In this document: positions 58,215-64,000 of the stretch, piece after piece
How the letters are laid out: each line of letters opens with the position of its first letter
Numbering within the stretch: position 1 is the first letter of the stretch
Assembly (NCBI RefSeq): GCF_000739635.1
Contig: NZ_BATQ01000166.1
Location: forward strand, 1 to 64,000
Origin: Verrucomicrobium sp. BvORR034
GTDB lineage: Bacteria; Verrucomicrobiota; Verrucomicrobiia; Verrucomicrobiales; Verrucomicrobiaceae
DNA: 64,000 bases
Direction of reading: 5' to 3'
Notes under the pieces: generated by a model
Seen by the model: the letters and a program-made list of their open reading frames with translations, nothing else
Told to the model about the DNA's origin: nothing
Database searches by the model: none
Position numbers and translations under genes: made by a program

Positions 58215-59393
58215 TCATCCCGTCGGCAGACCCAGCTTCCGCCAGTCCGCCAGCACCTGCGGGTAGATCTCATGCTCCACGGTGTGAATGCGCTCCAGCA
58301 CCGTGTCCGCCGTATCACCGATATGTATCGGCACCTTCCCCTGCGCGAGGATGCGGCCGCCATCGATCTCTGCGTTCACCAGGTGCACCGTGGCCCCGGT
58401 CTCCAGCTCCCCTTCCTCCAGCGCCTGCACCCAGGCCTCCTTGCCCTTGTACTTGGGCAGCAGAGAGGGGTGCACATTCACAATGCGGTCTGCGAACTCC
58501 GAGAGCAGCGGGTCTTTCAACACCCGCATGAAGCCCGCCAGCACCACCACCTGCACGTCATGGCGCTTCAGGTGATCGCAGATCTCCTTCTGCACACTGG
58601 CCGGCAGCTTCCAGCCCGCGCCCCCTGCGTCCACGTGGATCGTATTCAGCCCCGCCTCCCGCGCCTTGCGGAGAATGCGCGACTCCGCGTGGTCAGAGAT
58701 CACCACCCGGATGTCCGCCTCCAGGTGCCCCTCCGCCACGGCCCGGTGGATCGCCTCGAAGTTGCTCCCATGCCCGGAGCCTAGAATGCCGATCCGCAGT
58801 GGGCCGGAGTCTTGGGGTGAGTTCACGGGAGTCGCCACCGCGCCTCCTGTCACCACCACTCCGCCCTGGTTCTGCCCCTGCTCCCGCTCCCCTTCCTTCA
58901 CTCGCTTCAGCGTCGCCGTGGTGGAGCGTCCCGGCACCAGCGGCAGGATCTTGATCTCCGCGCCCACCTGGTCCAGCGCCGCCTTCTCCTCCGGATTCAG
59001 CGTCTCCACGGTGTAGTCGCCCCCTTTGGCATACACATGGGGGGCGATGGCCTCGATCAGCTTGGTCACCCGCGGATCTTCGAACTTCACCACCGCGTTC
59101 ACGCACTCCAGGGCCATCAGGATCTCCGCGCGATCCTCCTCTGTGTTCACCGGCCGGGTCGGCCCCTTCAACTCGCGGACGGAGGCGTCCGAGTTCAGCG
59201 CCACCACCAGGGCATCCCCCAGCGCCCGCGCCTGGCGCAGGTAGCGCACGTGACCCGCATGCAGCAGGTCGAAGCACCCGTTCGTGAACACCAGCTTCTG
59301 CCCAAGTGCCTCAAGCTGAGCCCGGAACTCCCGCACCTGGTCCACAGTGCAAAGCCAGGTCTCGGGTTCAAAATCTTGCAAGGGATCGGTCAT
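58215..59393 (-). CDS. Fusion: RfaE2-like adenylyltransferase plus PurN formyltransferase
   Basis: 392 residues from the ATG at 59393. The N-terminal part (about 1-165) is a nucleotidyltransferase of the HldE/RfaE2 type, with FTNGCFDLLHAGHVRYLRQA and YAKGGDYTVETL. After a Gly/Gln-rich linker (about 170-200) comes a full PurN (about 205-392): GILGSGHGSNFEAI for folate/GAR binding and the catalytic residues Asn and His in VNVHPSLLPKYKG and Asp in EIDGGRIL. One half would activate heptose phosphate for lipopolysaccharide; the other formylates GAR in purine synthesis. Confidence 0.93.
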   Translation of the reverse strand: MTDPLQDFEPETWLCTVDQVREFRAQLEALGQKLVFTNGCFDLLHAGHVRYLRQARALGDALVVALNSDASVRELKGPTRPVNTEEDRAEILMALECVNAVVKFEDPRVTKLIEAIAPHVYAKGGDYTVETLNPEEKAALDQVGAEIKILPLVPGRSTTATLKRVKEGEREQGQNQGGVVVTGGAVATPVNSPQDSGPLRIGILGSGHGSNFEAIHRAVAEGHLEADIRVVISDHAESRILRKAREAGLNTIHVDAGGAGWKLPASVQKEICDHLKRHDVQVVVLAGFMRVLKDPLLSEFADRIVNVHPSLLPKYKGKEAWVQALEEGELETGATVHLVNAEIDGGRILAQGKVPIHIGDTADTVLERIHTVEHEIYPQVLADWRKLGLPTG

Positions 59394-60206
59394 GGGTGGC
59401 AGAGGCAACAGAAGTCCGGGTTGGAAGGAAAAAAGGGGGCGGTATACTGCCGCAGGATGGGGCGAGTTCAAGTCTCGGTAAATCGGTAGGCCGGTGATCC
59501 AGTAATTCAGTAAACCGGTGATTCATCGGCCGGGAGGCGGCGAGCAAATCGGAAGCAAGCGAAGCTGTTCGCAGTTCAATCTTTAGATTGTCATATTCGG
59601 CATTCAACGCCCGGTGCCGCGGGCAACTTCGACGACATGCAGCCCGCCCCCACATGAGCAGGCGGACAACTCAAACTCAGATTGAGAGCGACCTCCGAAT
59701 CCGTTCGCGGTCAGGACCGTGCAACACTGGCTGCTCGCGTGACCGGAGCCCACCACCACCATCCTCGCCTGGAAACATCGCGAGCCCTGAGCCCAGGTCT
59801 TCTGTTTTGTGTCTCCCGCGCAGCGCCTCCAAAGGCAGCCATCTGAAACTTGAACGACGAACCGCTTCCAGGTTATTGGAAACGTACCGGGTCGTCCGGA
59901 AATCTCGTCAGGCATTGGGATGCCGTCAGCCGCGCGACTGACGCACTGAAGTGCTGGACTATTTTTCCTGCTGCGGCTGCCCTTTCTCCATCACGCCTCC
60001 ACCGCCCTGCCCTCACTTCAAGGTTCAATGAAACCACCACTCCACCACTCCACCGCCCCACGCCTGCCCTCCATTCACCCTCCCTACGGAACAACTTCCA
60101 CTTGCACCGGCCGCTTTGGTCACCATAGTTATTACGCCAAGTCATATTTGCACAGCCTCCTCACACCAGCCCCTTGGTGGGGTCATTTGAAACTGAATGC
60201 ATCGAT
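59394..60206. other. 813-base gap without a clear gene
   Basis: Contains the second copy of the 30-base repeat (59796-59825) and a degenerate CCGGTGATYCA direct repeat near 59490-59530. No frame looks coding. Promoters for the two divergent genes should lie here. Confidence 0.5.
59796..59825 (+). repeat. 30-base dispersed repeat, copy 2
   Basis: GGTCTTCTGTTTTGTGTC leading into TCCCGCGCAGCG; two substitutions against 55488-55517. Flanking sequences are otherwise unrelated apart from CAGG or AGGG just before it. Confidence 0.6.
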
Positions 60207-62825
60207 ATGATCGACCTCGTCAAATCTGTGGCGTTGGACCTGCGTGCCGCGTTGGGCATGCTGTTCACCCGGCCGTTGAGAGTGCTTTGCTACCTGTATA
60301 TCATGCGGGTCCCGGTGCTGACACTCGGCATCATGATCTTGTTCCCGTTGCTGTCGTGGCTCGGGCCGCTGCGGGCGCTCACTGTGGGTGCCTATGAGGT
60401 GGAGTCCTTTGCCCAGGCCTTGCTCGCGACTCTCGGGTTCGTCCTTGCCGGGGGCAGTGCGTACTCCGTCGCCAGCGCCTTTGCAGAGGGCGTGGGCCTG
60501 CGCTACCCCGGCGCAGCCTATGACACCTCCCGGCGGGCCCTCCGGTGGTGGCGGCTGGCAGTGGGTGTCGCCGTTCTGGGGAACATCTGCTGGATGCTCG
60601 CCGCCTCGTGGCACAGCGTGGATCACACCTTCACCGCGCTCATTGCTGATCCGGGGGCCAGTTGGTGGTGGTTGCTGGCCGGAAGCCTCGTCGGACTGCT
60701 CGTCGCCACCCTCATGGGCGGCACCCCGTGGCTGAAAGCCCGGCTCTTCCACCCCATCGTGACCTGGCTGGGCAAGATGAAGCTGGGCGGCCTCACGGGC
60801 TTTCTGGTCCGCGGTGGCCTGCTCGGCTGGCTGGCGACCCAGGTGGGCAAGACCGCGGCGGGCAACCGGCTGGCGAAGTTTTATCAGTTCATGGGTGCCT
60901 CCGCCGGCGTCATCGCCACCGTCGTGCCGGGATCTCCCGTGACGCTTGAGAAAGGCCAGCCCCGCGCCCATGCCTACGCCCTGCTCACCCTTGGCGCCCT
61001 CCTGCTCGTCATCGTCACCGGCTTCCTCAGGCATGCCCTGGCCCCGGTGACCGCCATCTTCCTGCTCTTCACCGTCGTCATCTACGTCGGCACCGGCCTG
61101 ACCTACCTGCTGGACCTCTACCGCGTCCCGCTCATCCTCACCGTGGTCGCCTACTGCACCCTCATGACGCAGTGGCGGGAGAGCGACCACTTCTACGCCA
61201 TCTACCCCAGACCCAAGTCGGCCATCGAGTCCGAGTCGGGCGTGCTGGCACTCACCACCACTCCGCAGCAGGCGGTGCAATCTGCAGAGCTCGCCGCCCA
61301 GGTGGATCCCCCGCCAGACACCGGCCCCTCATCCACCGCCGCCCCTCCCAGGGTGGTTCAAGGAGAGAACCTCTACTTTCACAAAGACGGGAACGAATCC
61401 CTGGGGCTCCCGGCACAGATGCTCGGCCGCCACGGCCGGGAGCACCCAGACACCCCATTCGTCGTGCTGAGCCTGGCAGGCGGGGGCATCCAGGCCGCGG
61501 CATGGCCCCTCGCCCTGCTGGAGGAGATCGAGACCAGCCTGCAGACGGCGGACCCGCACAGCGTCCCCTTCCACCAGCAGGTGCGCATGATCAGCGGCGT
61601 CTCCGGAGGCAGCGTCGGCGCCATGTATTATGCCCATGCCTACAGCTTCACCTCTCCCAAAGGAGGTGCCACCTCCCCGGGTGCCAGCTCCCAGGGTGGC
61701 ATCCCCCTCCGCGCCGCCACCCTGGCCGCCCAGTCCAGCAGTCTTGCGGAGGTCACCCTCGCCATCCTGCGCGATGACTTCCGCAAGGTCGCCTTCCCCT
61801 TCCTCGTCCGGGAAAACGGCGGCCAGGTGCTCAAGGATCGGGGTGAGGCCCTGGAGCGCAGTTTCTCAGAGAACGCGGAGCTCCGTTTCGGCGCTGGCCC
61901 GAGCCTGGCCGACGCCTCCCTCTCCTCCTGGGGTCAAGACGCGCTAGAGGCGCAGCGGCCCGCCCTCATTCTCAACGGCACCGTCGTGGAGACGGGCGAG
62001 CGCATCAGCTTCTCCACCGTCCACACCTCACAGGAGCCCACCTCCGGCGGATGGGTCGAGTTCAGCCGGCGGTACAATGCCGACATCGCCCTGCCCACCG
62101 CCGCCCGGCTCTCCGCCACCTTCCCCCTCGTGAGCCCCGCCGCACGCCCCGCCATCAGTGATCACGAGTGGAAGGAGGTCAACATCATCCCAGGCCAGGA
62201 GAACTGGGCCTCCTTCCCCAACGGCTGCAGCCTCCTCCATGTGGTGGACGGCGGGTACTATGAAACCAGCGGCGTGGTGGGAGCCCTGGCCTGGCTCGAT
62301 GAGGCCCTGACCCAGCTCTCCAGCATCGCCGACTACCGCGCTCCCCTCCACCTCCCGCCGCCGCAGCACCAGTTCAAGATGCCCAGCCGCATCATCTTCA
62401 TCGCCATGAGCGGATTTCCTGAACCGCCGGCCAACACCTGCAAGGATGAAGGCAAGTCCACCGCCGGTTCCGTCTTCGACGCCGTCTCGCCCATCATCGC
62501 CGCCGTGGGAGTGCGCCAGGGCACCCAGAAGTACTATCCCGACGCCCTCCTCAAGATCTTCAAGTCAAGGTGGGACAGGCACGCCTCAGGCGTACGGTTC
62601 GACTACACCCGCATTCTCCCGGAGATCCCCCTGGAGGACTGGAACAACGAGCCCGCCAGCACCTCGGGATACCTCCCCCAGGCACCTCCGCTTTCCTGGC
62701 ATCTCCGTGCCTCCGAGCAGGCCCACATCGCGGCGCAGATGAAGTCCGACAGCACCCGCAAGCTGATCGAAAAAGTGCGCGCCCTCATCAACCAAAGCCC
62801 CTCCGTCCCACCCACCTCACCATGA
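60207..62825 (+). CDS. Polytopic membrane protein with patatin-like phospholipase domain
   Basis: 872 residues from the ATG at 60207; an upstream TTG is less likely. The first ~330 residues hold about seven or eight membrane helices (MILFPLLSWLGPL, ALLATLGFVLAGGSAYSVAS, LLAGSLVGLLVATLMGG, LLTLGALLLVIVTGFL and others). The patatin domain has the oxyanion motif GGGIQA at about residue 425, nucleophile Ser466 in ISGVSGGSVGAMY and Asp681 in VVDGGYYETSG, which complete the Ser-Asp dyad. The oxyanion loop has Gln where many patatins have Arg. It probably hydrolyses acyl lipids at the membrane. It overlaps the next gene by four bases. Confidence 0.88.
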   Translation: MIDLVKSVALDLRAALGMLFTRPLRVLCYLYIMRVPVLTLGIMILFPLLSWLGPLRALTVGAYEVESFAQALLATLGFVLAGGSAYSVASAFAEGVGLRYPGAAYDTSRRALRWWRLAVGVAVLGNICWMLAASWHSVDHTFTALIADPGASWWWLLAGSLVGLLVATLMGGTPWLKARLFHPIVTWLGKMKLGGLTGFLVRGGLLGWLATQVGKTAAGNRLAKFYQFMGASAGVIATVVPGSPVTLEKGQPRAHAYALLTLGALLLVIVTGFLRHALAPVTAIFLLFTVVIYVGTGLTYLLDLYRVPLILTVVAYCTLMTQWRESDHFYAIYPRPKSAIESESGVLALTTTPQQAVQSAELAAQVDPPPDTGPSSTAAPPRVVQGENLYFHKDGNESLGLPAQMLGRHGREHPDTPFVVLSLAGGGIQAAAWPLALLEEIETSLQTADPHSVPFHQQVRMISGVSGGSVGAMYYAHAYSFTSPKGGATSPGASSQGGIPLRAATLAAQSSSLAEVTLAILRDDFRKVAFPFLVRENGGQVLKDRGEALERSFSENAELRFGAGPSLADASLSSWGQDALEAQRPALILNGTVVETGERISFSTVHTSQEPTSGGWVEFSRRYNADIALPTAARLSATFPLVSPAARPAISDHEWKEVNIIPGQENWASFPNGCSLLHVVDGGYYETSGVVGALAWLDEALTQLSSIADYRAPLHLPPPQHQFKMPSRIIFIAMSGFPEPPANTCKDEGKSTAGSVFDAVSPIIAAVGVRQGTQKYYPDALLKIFKSRWDRHASGVRFDYTRILPEIPLEDWNNEPASTSGYLPQAPPLSWHLRASEQAHIAAQMKSDSTRKLIEKVRALINQSPSVPPTSP

Positions 62826-64000
62826 ATACAAGACGCAGCAGGTACTGGTTGTTCTGGTGGGCGCTGGTCGTTCTCATTTGCTACACCGTGTACCTCTCCG
62901 GAGCCGCCAACTGGAGCCCCACCATGAAGAAGCACACCGGGCTGGGCTTCACAGACGACGTCACCAGCCCCGTCATCGCCATGGGGCTGGCAGACGATCC
63001 CGGCGAGTTTCACGGCGTGCTTGGCATCCCCGCGAAGCAGGCCAGCCCCTCAGACTCCTCCGCGGAACTGGGGCAACACAGCAGCTCCCAGAAAGACATC
63101 GGGCAGGACACCGACTCCGCGCAAAAGCTCCTCCGGCTCGATTTCGGCTTTCTCGCCCTTTACACCCTCGCCTTGCTGTTGCTCATCTGGCACCTCACCG
63201 CGGCAAAGATCCTCCAGCCCACGGCCTTTGCCGTCCTTCTGGCCAGTCTGCCGCTCGTCATCGCCGCCGCAGACGTGGTGGAGAATGTCAGCGCCCTTTC
63301 CATGCTCGGCAGGGTAGAGCAGTCGCTCATCAGGGCCATGCGGGAGGTCGTGGAAGCCCAACAAGACAAATCCGACGTAACAGCGCGGGTCAAGGACGTG
63401 CTGGCCAATGCCGCCACCCGCAACCCCGACAGCCCGCCCGTCTGGCAGACCCTCCACGACAAGAAGGTCATCCTCCTGAGCGGCGATGGCAAAGATCCGT
63501 CCGCCATTGAGACCATCGCCAAACTCGAGAACATTCCCGCCACCGTCTATGACGCCGTCGTGGATGCCAAGACCGCGGACGAAAAGGTGCAGACCCTGGA
63601 AGCCTCCGGCTACATCTTGATAAAAGGGGACCGCCCCACCGCCCGCAGCGAGAAGCTGCAGGAGGCATTCCACGCCCAGACCACGCCGGCCCCCGCCACC
63701 GCCCCAGCCACGCCACGGACGAACCCACAAGGCTACATCATGGAGCAAGTGCGCCAGGCCTGTCAGGACGTGCCCCTGCACATGCGCCAGGCCAGCCTCG
63801 CCAAGTGGGGCCTGTCAGGCCTCTTCTTCGCGCTCCTCGGTTGGGTCCTGCTGAAACGTCGGAAACGCGGCCCCACCCTTGCCGCACCTCGCGTGAGCTG
63901 GTGCCTCTCCGGCGTGCTCATGATCACCGGCGCCCTCACTCTCCTCACCGGCACCTTCATCTGGCCCATCTGCATCGAGGCCGGATTCCTCTTCATCATC
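62822..64000 (+). CDS. Membrane protein partner of the patatin gene (partial, cut by window end)
   Basis: At least 393 residues, open to the last base. It starts at the ATG overlapping the patatin stop (ATGA). One helix is at the N-terminus (YWLFWWALVVLICYTVYL), another pair near residues 105-145 (FLALYTLALLLLIWHL, AFAVLLASLPLVIAAADVVE) and more near the end (KWGLSGLFFALLGWVLL, VLMITGALTLLTGTFIW). The middle is a soluble domain. No family is recognised; tight coupling suggests it works with the lipase. Confidence 0.8.
   Translation, partial: MNTRRSRYWLFWWALVVLICYTVYLSGAANWSPTMKKHTGLGFTDDVTSPVIAMGLADDPGEFHGVLGIPAKQASPSDSSAELGQHSSSQKDIGQDTDSAQKLLRLDFGFLALYTLALLLLIWHLTAAKILQPTAFAVLLASLPLVIAAADVVENVSALSMLGRVEQSLIRAMREVVEAQQDKSDVTARVKDVLANAATRNPDSPPVWQTLHDKKVILLSGDGKDPSAIETIAKLENIPATVYDAVVDAKTADEKVQTLEASGYILIKGDRPTARSEKLQEAFHAQTTPAPATAPATPRTNPQGYIMEQVRQACQDVPLHMRQASLAKWGLSGLFFALLGWVLLKRRKRGPTLAAPRVSWCLSGVLMITGALTLLTGTFIWPICIEAGFLFII

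Overview
The window looks like chromosomal DNA from a free-living Gram-negative bacterium of the Verrucomicrobiota/Planctomycetota type, most likely a Verrucomicrobiaceae-like verrucomicrobium. This is inferred from gene content: a PSD1-type haem/DUF1549/DUF1553 protein paired with DUF1501, a formylglycine sulfatase, a twin-arginine Gfo/Idh oxidoreductase, an RfaE2-PurN fusion and moderately high GC. No rRNA gene is present to confirm it. About 50 protein genes (one cut by the right edge), three tRNAs, several terminators or regulatory sites and several families of small palindromic repeats are supported.

Layout. 1-8.9 kb: a leftward run of flavohaemoglobin (hmp), a monohaem secreted protein, a GntR/FCD regulator, the PSD1 protein and DUF1501, read away from a divergent Rrf2/NsrR-type gene with a 10-bp-arm palindrome between them, then an SDR. 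9.2-11.3 kb: a BrnT-like/CopG toxin-antitoxin pair followed by a RAYT (REP-associated tyrosine transposase) with four REP palindromes and a second, internally deleted RAYT remnant framed by its own REP pair. 11.4-25.2 kb: the conserved transcription/translation block on the minus strand, tRNA-Thr, tuf, tRNA-Trp, secE, nusG, rplK, rplA, rplJ, rplL, rpoB, rpoC, with a terminator-like hairpin between rplL and rpoB and a clear terminator after rpoC.

25.4-31.2 kb: secreted or envelope catabolic genes (Gfo/Idh, sulfatase, permuted papain-fold hydrolase, DUF457) and a small frameshifted membrane gene. 31.3-41.6 kb: an accessory region of small genes with two duplications. A 587-bp GNAT/pentapeptide segment is repeated around two more AT-rich genes, and two SnoaL-like paralogues flank a DUF885 metallopeptidase and an NTF2-fold immunity-like gene. 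41.8-54.4 kb: argG, then glycan-modification genes (GT2, RmlC-like cupin, GT8-like transferase, two related 2-oxoglutarate-oxygenase-fold proteins, one with a ruined metal site), interrupted by a TSUP permease and a YdeP-type molybdenum enzyme. 54.9-64 kb: tRNA-Lys, an A-type Fe-S carrier, a UvrD/Rep helicase, the RfaE2-PurN fusion, and a polytopic patatin-like lipase coupled to a membrane protein that runs off the end.

The most unusual material is the RAYT/REP locus with its deletion derivative, and a second hairpin family (5' GTTGGAG, then CCG-N2-TTTA-N2-CGG) whose stems covary between copies.
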